From Variovorax paradoxus (GTDB taxonomy: Bacteria > Pseudomonadota > Gammaproteobacteria > Burkholderiales > Burkholderiaceae_C): a DNA stretch of 64,000 bases. The notes beneath the pieces were generated by a model. The model saw nothing but the letters and a program-made list of their open reading frames with translations. It was not told where the DNA came from and made no database searches. Position numbers and translations under genes: made by a program. Of this stretch, positions 47,801-53,556 are shown one piece after another. The stretch lies in the NCBI RefSeq assembly GCF_009498455.1, contig NZ_CP045644.1:62001-126000 (forward strand), given 5' to 3'. Position 1 is the stretch's first letter. The number at the start of each line of letters is the position of its first letter.

Positions 47801-50142
47801 GTCGTGTTCACGCCCCAACGCGCATGCGTTTGCGCAAACCGGCCGGCAAGCCCCGTGTATTCCATGTCGGGCATGGCGCTGCTCATCGTGTAGATGCCGC
47901 CATTGGCGCCCGCGAGTTTTGTGGCGGTGTTCATGCCGTCCGAATAGCGCACCGAACCGCCGGAGATGTCGAGCAGCGAGCCGGCACGCGTGATGACGGC
48001 GCCGCCAGCACGCAGCATGATGCTGCCGGCGTCGGCCGACAGCTCCCGCAGGTCGGTCTTGCCCACGCCGATCCAGCCGGTCACATCCGCCAGGGGGGTG
48101 CCTGCCCACTCGCCTGGCATGTAGACCATCTGGCCGTTGCCGTCCGTCCTCTGGACCCACTTCACGCCCGCCATCGGTCCGTTGCCGAACACGCCGTTTT
48201 CCCGGCGGTCGACGATCACTTTCTGGCCGCGCAACCAGGAGTTCAGCAGCAGCGGTGAATCGCGCAACTCGTTGATGCGCAACTCCGCCTCGACGAAGTT
48301 GCGCGACATCGGCACCCGCATGTCGCGCAGACCCGCCACGCTGAGAAAGGCATCGCTGTCGAGGTAGATCCGGCTGTCGTCTCCCGCACTCCGCAGCACG
48401 CCCCCGAACAACGGGTTGGCCGCCGTTTCGATGTTGATCTTGCCTGCGGGTGCCAGCACGCCGGCTTTCGACTGGATGTCGATCAGCTTGCCGTACATGC
48501 CGATCCAGCCCGGCTGGTAGCGGGTGCCCAGCGCGGACGCTTCGATCTCGCTGGTGTCGGTGGCGTCCGGCATGATTTGCGTCACGCTGCCACTGCCCAG
48601 CGTCAAGGTGCCTGCCGACCAGTTGTAGAACCGGTCAATGTCGCTGCCGTACTCGCGTGTCCCCAAACCCCAGGCACGCAACTGGATGGAACCATTGCGG
48701 TTGTTCAAAGCGGTGGTCGACAGCAACACGCCGTTCTGGCGAACGTCCTGTGCCTGCAGGGTGATGTTGCCCCGGTCGGACTGCACGACGCCGTGATTGA
48801 CCACTTCGTAACCCACCGCCTTCGCGCGCGCGGCCATTTCCGGCATCACGACATCGCGCACGCCGTTGGCGTAGGGATAGGGGACCTGCGACAAGCCAAG
48901 CGCGGCATTCAAAAACGAACTATTCAATGCCCAGCCCGGCACTGCCGACACGGCAACGTCCAGCCCGCGCACCGGATTCGGGTCCTGCGCCGAGGGGGTT
49001 TTGAGGTAGACGTTTTCGCCGGCCGCCAGGATGACCTGGCCGTCCGGCGCAGAGAGGCGCCCGGCATTGCTCACCTTGGGCGCGAAGAGCATGATCTTGC
49101 CGCCGCTGCTCACACTCAGCCCTGCGCCTGCCGCGACCGTGACGGCACCGGGCGGCAAGCCGGGGTCGAATCGATCGACCTCACCGAGGCGGTCCGGCAC
49201 CACACCGTGGCCCGGAACATAGCCGCCGTCCTGGCTGTAAACCCAAGGCTTGTGCGCGGTGAATTCCCCGAATTGCGGAATGGGGTACTCAGCGCTCTGG
49301 TGCTCCATCAGCTGCGCGTTGTTGATGCCCAGCTTGAATTGCTGGTCGGTCAGGCGCAGCGAGCTGGCGACCAGGCTGCGCGTGTTCACCTGGCTCGATC
49401 CATGGAAGACGATGCCGTTGCGGTTGATCAGGTACACCGACCCGTCGGCCTGGATCTGCCCGGCGATCTGGCTGGGCCTGCCGCTCGGGTCGTTGATGCG
49501 GTTCAGCGCGATCCAGCTGTTGGTGCCGTCCTTCACGTTGCGCCCCTTCGACTGGTCGAACTTCACCGTGGTGTTCTTGCCCACGTTGAAGCTCTCCCAG
49601 TTCAGGATCGCCTTCTCGTCGGTCTGCTCGATACCCACCACCGTGCGCCCGCCCGCGGCCGTCTGCACCGGCGCCTTGGCGTTGAGCCAGCCGGCCGTCA
49701 GGCTGTGGGTGTCGACCTTCAGGCCGCCGTCGGCCAGGCCGTCGGGCACGTCCGAGGCGCCGGCCAGCGCGGCATTGCGCGCCGCCTCCTGCGTGGCCTG
49801 CTGTGCGGCGATGCCGCGAGCGGCCAGGTTCAGGTTGTCGATGGAGCGCTGCAGCTGGGCGTTGTCACGCTGTTGCACGGCCAGCGGGTTGGTCAGCATC
49901 GATGCCGGCATGCCGTTGGGCAGGCGGCCCGTCGCCGAGGCGGTGCTCTGCATGGCACTCTTGTTGGCGAACCAGGCGCCGCTGAAGGCCTGTTGGGCCT
50001 GGGCATCGAGCACCATTGCGCCGTTGGCCGCCAGCGTCATGGCAATGGCGCGCGCGATCGGCGCCATGCGAAAGCGCCGCGCCTGCCGCCGGGTGCGCGC
50101 CTTCGTTGCGTGGATCGGTGTGATTGGCCCGCGTGTGCTCAT
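38842..50142 (-). CDS. Giant filamentous-haemagglutinin-family secreted exoprotein (TpsA-like)
   Basis: 3766 residues. A long basic N-region and hydrophobic stretch (signal cut near AQAQ, residue 50) lead to a TPS secretion domain at about 160-270 (ILNWESFNVGKNTTVKFDQ; NSWIALNRIND; INRNGIVFHGSSQVNTRSL, where NRNGI takes the NPNGI place). A huge repetitive beta-helix body follows, and the C-terminus (about 3590-3690) looks like DUF3739. The frame is unbroken over 11.3 kb. The likely role is adhesion, biofilm or contact-dependent interaction. It follows fecR by 100 bases with its own promoter-like motif. No TpsB transporter gene is in the window. Confidence 0.93.
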   Translation of the reverse strand: MSTRGPITPIHATKARTRRQARRFRMAPIARAIAMTLAANGAMVLDAQAQQAFSGAWFANKSAMQSTASATGRLPNGMPASMLTNPLAVQQRDNAQLQRSIDNLNLAARGIAAQQATQEAARNAALAGASDVPDGLADGGLKVDTHSLTAGWLNAKAPVQTAAGGRTVVGIEQTDEKAILNWESFNVGKNTTVKFDQSKGRNVKDGTNSWIALNRINDPSGRPSQIAGQIQADGSVYLINRNGIVFHGSSQVNTRSLVASSLRLTDQQFKLGINNAQLMEHQSAEYPIPQFGEFTAHKPWVYSQDGGYVPGHGVVPDRLGEVDRFDPGLPPGAVTVAAGAGLSVSSGGKIMLFAPKVSNAGRLSAPDGQVILAAGENVYLKTPSAQDPNPVRGLDVAVSAVPGWALNSSFLNAALGLSQVPYPYANGVRDVVMPEMAARAKAVGYEVVNHGVVQSDRGNITLQAQDVRQNGVLLSTTALNNRNGSIQLRAWGLGTREYGSDIDRFYNWSAGTLTLGSGSVTQIMPDATDTSEIEASALGTRYQPGWIGMYGKLIDIQSKAGVLAPAGKINIETAANPLFGGVLRSAGDDSRIYLDSDAFLSVAGLRDMRVPMSRNFVEAELRINELRDSPLLLNSWLRGQKVIVDRRENGVFGNGPMAGVKWVQRTDGNGQMVYMPGEWAGTPLADVTGWIGVGKTDLRELSADAGSIMLRAGGAVITRAGSLLDISGGSVRYSDGMNTATKLAGANGGIYTMSSAMPDMEYTGLAGRFAQTHARWGVNTTWRSALIGGDFKEAGYTEGRKAGAVQIFAGDAMVLEGDMWGGVITGDRQQNKPASNKGGQLVLGGGRVEDKAWSPGTLIVSHDPQRLGSAFNAGTALGEDFYVPLDPATPRSKKLTFLSDDMLGSSGMGQVNFFIINGDVELATGAKLEFSPATSLVVTGGENSTGTIRVNGRVRSAGGSISLDSLYGQLEMGAQGSLDVSGQWINAWRDGRSSGPWAMDGGAITLNAGKILADKNAVLDVSGGGRIDIGKKGLPALRVGNAGSLRLTGVTPDMDLGSLNLRAYAAGSAGSLFLETPSSVQVGGASTDPAVVVLPANLFGDRGFGTVSVAVRGNGGIVVPDGATVTQQAVGIDLNSSFAYQDVATGTRLAAVAPIAVLSPQERLERRPGGLTLGTEAGDIHVGSGASIVTDTGGKLTLAAGGVGALTVRGRLEAPAGRIDLSGKTVRLESEAQLLARGLPAIDLDKTGHLQGNVLSGGVVDIHAADVQLAAGSLIDVSGASGEIEQAQAGGAFGRISYKKRGLASDGGAINIRGEGLIASTLVGKAGGKGAQGGSVSIQQVAAGASTNLADQLLQSFCQIDSSFCTPESVVGVDFALLLGYGPGEKAPMVITQAVLDHLGSASRNSLVVSNTASSGAGQGGPGIDYAALGMSDEVVDLFKNELSIDLRALTPSSSLLVARPTSFAEGGFANLALASQGGAIELGDVRLSANRSITVDGTLRHAVGESGHASLAAAYIGLKQTASLIAPAATAHRTGSLTVNADVIDVVGGVNGPGSTFGPASIRSFAKTSLNASELRFSAKNAAVDPGMAADAATATLDVDGALAITAGLVYPSVAVNAKILSGESITVGRSGNSSVLPLSAGGTLRLEAPVIEQNGVLRAPFGQIELVAGDRLTLGAGSITSVSGAGLTVPYGTLSNNEHWNDPTKASDGANPSSGSLTSPPEKRITMKSPNVDLAKGAVIDIAGGGDLYAWEFVPGPGGSNDVLTRPGMYAVMPGQQATAPVSGVEAGSRIWLAGGPGLAAGWYTLLPARYALLPGAFAVQATGKAWAGEAAPGFATRDGSIIMQGRNSNAYGHSEEAHASVWRVMSGSTLRKYSEYNEAFANDFFSSDAFKLTQYRLTGQDVVTPRLSRDGGAVVFDATTRLTLDGTLLSQADKGGRGGLVDIAGKKIAIVGAGRDAGTLQADGYLTIDAASLSNFGAGSLLVGGTRKGDLLGTQLDVTATDIVVRNGTGSELFAPEIILAATDKVAVDAGSLVSAKGTGASSSGNLIMKPQQAAVYDSKGTPDTADDVLVTPAKDWGALIRVANGDAIKVVRQNVDTTQGGVVTLGAGAVLNGGDSLLIDATRTTELAASAQISGVDLSVAAGRIGFGGGSGMVLDSAGLAQLANSKHLTLRSYSSFDFHQPVDLGAAGLASLTFDGAAFTGHGGDIVIKGDTIALENSGANLAATGNGTGSFTLDATTLVLGAGQKNFAGFHRIALGGRDRIVGTGKGGIDTGAIALTLNTPLLTGRGGAAQSITTTGALQVLATAGGDSAPQDLQDSLGSRLSLSGASIVFGGRAVALGGSVDMTATAGSLTLGDGAQIDVGGFAKQFFDVAAYADAGSIKLSAVGGDVRLSSGSHLNLAAHKDGGNAGALNVAAADGGTVVLDGTINARAGTGGKAGAFSLDIAELAGFASFSQRLNAAGFNRSRQFRIRQGDITLDGTTTVEDFGLTTDQGRITIAGTVDARAAYGGAIRITGGNGVTMNAGAQLLAGATGELGSGRVTLEAAGGQLDLRGGAIDVAGNEGGKVRLRAQQNAAHNDLHATAVNVSIAGARSAVLEGVATYNSSTVDSVKAAAIADANQFSAAAPAVAARLGTSLAVMPGITIESAGDLAMNSDWNLRSDFANAREGTLTLRAGGNLVVNGHLSDGFDTADRAGKLQEGASWNLRLVAGADLDSAHTLAVKPLAAQAAGGGTLTIGTADTDPDTAIDNGAGKLVRTGTGDLEVRAGRDLTLAHKESVIYTAGRKDMTAWSDFTTAHAAAIYGTDGGNLDISAQGSVVAQPAGQRFTEWLNRQGALNSQGYFGEYESGEYGTRPDGSWGPLTLPPEQSSWWINHGAFKQGVGALGGGNVTVNAGGDLGNLVVVLPTTMRMRGGRSATEAMAMEVRNGGTLTVEAGGAIRGGQYYVARGAGDIKAGETAVGNTVSVIWNEGAVDSSTYTFSVAPVLALGDATLKVRTAGDLRVQTVVDPLLVRYGDDGSGAGALPKLDYGAYMSGYTDRTALKLVSTGGNITFVNQPEFIFHDLSLRFGDTGQNNLIGAGGNRFPAHTAAFAMNGSLEIQGPLWVMPAATNDVQFIAQGDIRFATQNREALFQLGSRGDLEAQLAMPRATPGMLPSAFLPSAGATGSEAMERLLANQMGSHVIATSVNNPDVLPLASDFEPSRLYAGQGSILGLDLTTNEQTWVRAGTDIRGMRVNARNVRASDVTLLEAGNDILAMANVRAATMNVIEDTGSIAIQGPGTLVLSAGRDVYADNLKVQTLGNQQYDLNNRPMDGTQIKGLPEQGASITVMAGMNGAVGYGAFASAYLDPSRVASMPSYLQSAGADGSVLPAYLTDRVETRPGGQEKTVRRGLVSYMKDMTGETLAPLDAWARFQQLPALAQQQFLRQIYLIELREAGRDQNEPGTGGLPRNGGYNRGYVAIKTLFPGDGWKGDVAANKLMLRTMAGGDIGVLTPGGGLQVAALGATVPAGYGLVTLASGHIGIFAKDDVTVNQSRILSFVPEVTQQGSDQIIWATDGDIDAGRGSKTLRVPSAPEVVTDLDGVTVIREKSDMSGSGIGTVGDGDVDLVAPRGTVNAGDAGLRVAGNLNIAALQVLNADNIQVKGETKGLPVIAAVNIGALTNASAAAAQATAAAQDAVQRERTAARQALASVFTVRVLGFGNEPAQEGRDAPPPRSGLQSGAQVDYDPQNPVQVVGMGRKIDPKHWAGLSSDERRRLQQDR

Positions 50143-50176
50143 GAGTCGTGTCCGCCGGAAAGTTGAGTCGATGCAC

Positions 50177-50216
50177 TACGACGAACGGGCGCCCCATGAC
50201 CCCGCAACTTATTTTT
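50177..50216 (-). promoter_or_regulatory. Candidate ECF-sigma promoter of the exoprotein gene
   Basis: Read on the minus strand, AAAAATAAGTTGCGGG (upstream block) and GCCCGTTCGTCGTA (downstream block) are separated by 10 bases. The CGTC-type downstream block ends 34 bases before the start codon, giving a short leader. The same two blocks, one base closer, precede the fecR-like gene at 51332-51370. Conservation of both blocks in noncoding DNA is the evidence; which sigma reads them is inferred. Confidence 0.65.
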
Positions 50217-50242
50217 CAGGCCGCGCACCACGGCCACTCGAT

Positions 50243-51262
50243 TCAGCTGAGAACGGTCAACCCGCCCGGCAACGAACGGGCGTCGAGATCGAAGGCATGC
50301 TGCAGCTGCGCCAACGCCAGGTCGAGCGAGGCGATGTAGAAGCTGCCCGTGACCAGGCGGCTGCGCGCGGCCGTGTTCATCAGCACCACGCGGCCGCGCC
50401 GGTAGCGGTTGATCTCGTCGAGCACGTCGGACAAGCGGGCCTGCGTGAACACCAGCTCGCCCTTGCGCCAGGCCGACAGGTTCGCGGCGCCGACCAGCGC
50501 CACGCTGCTCACCGACGTGCCGTCGTACACCGTCTGCTGGCGCGCGCGCAGCTCACGCGCGCCCGCGGGGTGCTCCACGCGCACCGCGCCTTCGATGCAG
50601 GTCACGCACACCTTGGCGTCCAGGTAGCGGACCTCGAAACGCCCCGACTCGGCCAGGCTGCGGCCGGCCCCGGCCACCACGCCGAAGGGCCGCGCGCCGC
50701 TGCCGGACGACAGATCGAAGGCGGCCTCGCCCTCGAGCAGGTCGACGCCGGTGGTCCGGCCGTCCACCGTGCGGCGCCGGATGCGGGTCTGCGTGTTCAG
50801 CGTGACCTGCACCCGCTCGGTGAGGCCCACTTCCAACTGCTCGCCGGTGGCGGTGCGGTAGTCGGCGCCCCATGCCGCCGGCGCGGGCCACAAGCCCGCG
50901 GGCGGATGGAACACCGCCACGCCCGCGACGCCGGCCATGGCCGCCGCGCCCGCCGCCGCACCGAGGAAGCCGCGGCGCGCGAGCACCGGCCGGGTCCGGT
51001 GACGCGCATGAAACGCCGCCGCCTCGGCATTGGTGCGAAGCACGGCGGCAGAGGCCGGGCCGAGCACGGCCCATTGCGCCTTCGCTTCCCTGAAGACCGC
51101 CGCGTGCGCCGGGCTGCGCGCCAGCCAGTGCTTGAAGCGCTGGGCGTCCTGCGGCTTGACGGCACCCGAATGAAACAGGCGCAGCCACTCCCAGGCCTCG
51201 TGCCGCGTCGTGTCGGGCCCGAGGGCGGGATCGTCGGCGGTTGCCATCAGGGGGTCGTGCAT
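50243..51262 (-). CDS. FecR-family anti-sigma/regulator
   Basis: 339 residues. The cytoplasmic DUF4880 domain (about 20-62; HEAWEWLRLFHSGAVKPQDAQRFKHWLA) is followed by a membrane helix (about 98-118) preceded by twin arginines at 96-97 (LARRGFLGAAAG) and a periplasmic FecR domain (about 134-228; TATGEQLEVGLTERVQVTLN). FecR proteins hold or activate their ECF sigma in response to a periplasmic signalling domain. The ATG at 51262 has a better upstream site than 51247. It lies between the sigma gene and the exoprotein gene. Confidence 0.9.
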   Translation of the reverse strand: MHDPLMATADDPALGPDTTRHEAWEWLRLFHSGAVKPQDAQRFKHWLARSPAHAAVFREAKAQWAVLGPASAAVLRTNAEAAAFHARHRTRPVLARRGFLGAAAGAAAMAGVAGVAVFHPPAGLWPAPAAWGADYRTATGEQLEVGLTERVQVTLNTQTRIRRRTVDGRTTGVDLLEGEAAFDLSSGSGARPFGVVAGAGRSLAESGRFEVRYLDAKVCVTCIEGAVRVEHPAGARELRARQQTVYDGTSVSSVALVGAANLSAWRKGELVFTQARLSDVLDEINRYRRGRVVLMNTAARSRLVTGSFYIASLDLALAQLQHAFDLDARSLPGGLTVLS

Positions 51263-51331
51263 CACGGCCGCGGCCCTTCTTCGGGGCCTCGGCCCGCTGC
51301 GAGCGCCAGGGAGATTCGAGTCTTCACTCCG

Positions 51332-51370
51332 TACGACGAACGGGCCGCGCCGATCCCGCAACTAATTTTT
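51332..51370 (-). promoter_or_regulatory. Candidate ECF-sigma promoter of the fecR-like gene
   Basis: On the minus strand AAAAATTAGTTGCGGG and GCCCGTTCGTCGTA are separated by nine bases, matching the motif upstream of the exoprotein gene. The upstream block overlaps the last codons of the sigma gene, and the downstream block ends 69 bases before the fecR start. Confidence 0.65.
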
Positions 51371-51880
51371 GTCATGGGCCATCCGGGCACTCAGGTAGTC
51401 GTGCGCATGCTTGAGTTCGTACTCGACGGTGCGCAGGGAAATGTCCAGGCGCCGGGCCACCTCGGGCTGCGTCAGCCCCTCCATGTGCACGAGCACGACG
51501 ACCTCGCGCCGCCGCGCCGGCATGCGGTCCAGCAGCTTGACCACGGCGTCCAGCTGCGAACGCGCCTCGGCGATCCGCGCCGGACCGGGCGCCGTGTCGG
51601 CCAACTCCATCAGCGCGTCGATCTCGTCGAACGGCAGGTTGCGGCTCTGGCGACGCTGGATGTCCAGCGCGATGTTGAAGGCCATGCGCACGAGATAGCC
51701 GCCCGGCCGCTGGATCGGCCCCGCGTCGCTTGCGCCCTGGTCGTTCACGCGCAGCCAGGTGTCGTGCAGCGCGTCCTCGGCCAGGTCTGCATTGCGCAAC
51801 GCGCGGCCCAGCTGGCGCTTGAGGGCGTCGTAGTGCCTGGACAGGTAGTCCATGAGCACGGGGCGGACGTCTTCGGCCAT
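51362..51880 (-). CDS. ECF sigma factor (FecI/VreI-like)
   Basis: 172 residues, the FecI length. Region 2 is LRNADLAEDALHDTWLRV then RPGGYLVRMAFNIALDIQRR, and region 4 is MPARRREVVVLVHMEGLTQP then EVARRLDISLRTVEYELKHA. ATG at 51880 lies seven bases after the STN-TonB gene stop. With that gene and fecR it makes a three-gene signalling cassette. The likely targets are the twin promoters at 51332-51370 and 50177-50216. Confidence 0.9.
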   Translation of the reverse strand: MAEDVRPVLMDYLSRHYDALKRQLGRALRNADLAEDALHDTWLRVNDQGASDAGPIQRPGGYLVRMAFNIALDIQRRQSRNLPFDEIDALMELADTAPGPARIAEARSQLDAVVKLLDRMPARRREVVVLVHMEGLTQPEVARRLDISLRTVEYELKHAHDYLSARMAHDKN

Positions 51881-51887
51881 GGACGGG

Positions 51888-52646
51888 TCAGGACGGCGCG
51901 CGGCCGACCGCGTCGCGGCAGCGCGTTCCGCCGCGCGCATCGGTGGGCAGGATGAGCAGCGTCAGGGGCTGCGGCATGTCTGGCGGCGGCGCATGCGCGA
52001 GGCGCACGCTGCGCAGGACCTCCAGCATCTCGGCGTCCCGGGCCGCGTCGCCGGTCAGGCCAAGCAGGCGCGGCCGGCGCAGCTGGCCCGCCTCGTCCAC
52101 CTCGAAGCGCAGCAAGGACCGGTACGTTCCCGGCCGTGTGCGCGCGTTGCCGCACAACGCGTCCCAGACGCGCGCCTGCAGCAGGCTGGGGTAGCCCGCG
52201 AGGCTTCCAAGGCTGGCCGCGCGCGGGACCTCCGCCCGGGCCTGCGCCGGCTTCAGCGCGAGCGTGATGGCCGAACCCGTGCGGACCTTTTCGGCCACCA
52301 GGCCGGTGCCCTCCAGCAACAGTTCAAGTGCGACGTCGGGGGCGTAAAGCCCGCGCACCGCCGAGGACGTCAGCTCGGCCAGGATTTCGCTGCGAAAGAG
52401 TGCCGGCTGCCGCGTGACGGCGGCATAGCGCTTGAGCGCATCGGCCAAGGGAAGCGAGGGAATGTCGAACGCCAATGCGGCGTCATCCGTGCCGGGCACG
52501 GCACCGGCGGGGACCTCGCCCTCACGCAGCGGGGATGCAAGCCCGTCGCTGGCCCAGGCCGTGCCGGCCAGCCAGGACAGCGCGAGCGCGCAGAGTGCGA
52601 CGCTGCGGCCTGCCGAGCCCGCGAACCCAGGGTGCACCTCGCTCAC
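51888..52646 (-). CDS. Periplasmic STN-TonB_C signalling protein (VreA-like)
   Basis: 252 residues. A signal peptide (about 1-32) is followed by an STN domain at about 60-131 (FDIPSLPLADALKRYAAVTR, then VRGLYAPDVALELLLEGTGL) and a TonB C-terminal-like domain at about 151-233 (GYPSLLQARVWDALCGNAR; YRSLLRFEVDEAGQLRRPRL). There is no plug or beta-barrel, unlike FecA-type receptors. VreA of P. aeruginosa PUMA3 is a comparable barrel-less signal protein. It is the first gene of the cassette and would present the STN domain to FecR. Confidence 0.85.
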   Translation of the reverse strand: MSEVHPGFAGSAGRSVALCALALSWLAGTAWASDGLASPLREGEVPAGAVPGTDDAALAFDIPSLPLADALKRYAAVTRQPALFRSEILAELTSSAVRGLYAPDVALELLLEGTGLVAEKVRTGSAITLALKPAQARAEVPRAASLGSLAGYPSLLQARVWDALCGNARTRPGTYRSLLRFEVDEAGQLRRPRLLGLTGDAARDAEMLEVLRSVRLAHAPPPDMPQPLTLLILPTDARGGTRCRDAVGRAPS

Positions 52647-52878
52647 CCCCGAGGCGCAACGATGCCGCGCGCATCGTCACTCGCGCCGTGAGGATGCGAA
52701 AGCCATGGCAGGGGAAAGAGTCGAGTCGGCAAGGAACGCACGCCAGTCGGGAAACTTGCATGCTGTCACCGGTGTGTGACGGTCTCGTTGCAACGTCAGA
52801 CTTTCGTACGACTCGGCGTGGCGGGCATCCCGTGCGCCGCGGGAAGCCCGGGGCTCCCCTTGGGTGGCTGACTGCCCC
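52647..52878. other. Intergenic region upstream of the signalling cassette
   Basis: This 232-base gap separates lolD from the STN-TonB gene, both on the minus strand. A weak partial match to the twin promoter motif is seen at about 52801-52832 (GTACGAC on the plus strand, then CCCG at similar spacing), without the A/T-rich block. Otherwise I see only short GC-rich dyads and no gene. Confidence 0.4.
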
Positions 52879-53556
52879 TCAGCCCGCCAGCCGCCCCGCC
52901 ACCAGCTGCAGCACGCGATCGCAGCGCTTGGCCAGGTCCTGGTCGTGCGTGACCATCACGAAGGCCGTGCCGTGCCGGTGCGCAAGGTCGAGCATCAGCG
53001 CGAACACGGCGTCGGCGGTGCTGCGGTCGAGGTTGCCGGTGGGCTCGTCGGCCAGCACGCAGGCGGGCTGCGTGACCAGCGCGCGCGCAATCGCCACGCG
53101 CTGGCGCTCGCCGCCCGACAGCTCGGCCGGCCGGTGGTGCAGGCGCTCGCCCAGGCCTACGCTGGCCAGGGTCTTCGCGGCGGCCTGCGACGCCTCGCCG
53201 GTCTCGACGCGGCGGATCTTCAGCGGCATCGCGACGTTGTCGAGCGCGCTGAACTCGGGCAGCAGGTGATGGAACTGGTAGACGAAGCCCAGGTGATGGT
53301 TGCGCAAGCGGCCCTGCTCGGCGGCGTCGGCGTGCGCGATGTCCTTGCCGAGCAGTTCGACCTTGCCCGCGGTGGGCGCGTCGAGCCCGCCCATCAGGTG
53401 CAGCAGCGTGCTCTTGCCGGAGCCCGACGCGCCGACGATGGCCAGCGTTTCGCCGGCGTGCACGTCGAGGTCGACACCGTGCAGCACGGTGAGATCGATG
53501 CGGCCTTCATGGAAGCGCTTGGTAAGGCCGCGGGCCTTGAGAACGACATCACTCAT
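52879..53556 (-). CDS. lolD: LolD, lipoprotein-releasing ABC ATPase
   Basis: 225 residues. Walker [10 protein letters not shown] near residue 42, the LolD motif [20 protein letters not shown], signature [15 protein letters not shown] and Walker [13 protein letters not shown] place it in the LolD/MacB group. It powers extraction of outer-membrane lipoproteins from the inner membrane with LolC/E. Its start overlaps the lolC/E stop by eight bases. Confidence 0.93.
   Translation of the reverse strand: MSDVVLKARGLTKRFHEGRIDLTVLHGVDLDVHAGETLAIVGASGSGKSTLLHLMGGLDAPTAGKVELLGKDIAHADAAEQGRLRNHHLGFVYQFHHLLPEFSALDNVAMPLKIRRVETGEASQAAAKTLASVGLGERLHHRPAELSGGERQRVAIARALVTQPACVLADEPTGNLDRSTADAVFALMLDLAHRHGTAFVMVTHDQDLAKRCDRVLQLVAGRLAG

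Noticed and set aside
38842..50142. The repetitive exoprotein as a prophage tail, RTX toxin or CRISPR-like repeat array
   Set aside because: The N-terminal TPS domain and NRNGI motif identify it as FHA-family; no phage genes, GGxGxD nonapeptides or direct-repeat/spacer pattern are present.
48577..50166. Long plus-strand open frames opposite the exoprotein gene
   Set aside because: Several such frames mirror the repetitive Gly/Ala/Val codons of the exoprotein; none has a domain or a ribosome site.
52801..52832. Third copy of the ECF-type promoter motif upstream of the STN-TonB gene
   Set aside because: Only GTACGAC and CCCG align at similar spacing; the A/T-rich block and GTTGC core are missing, so it is noted but not claimed.
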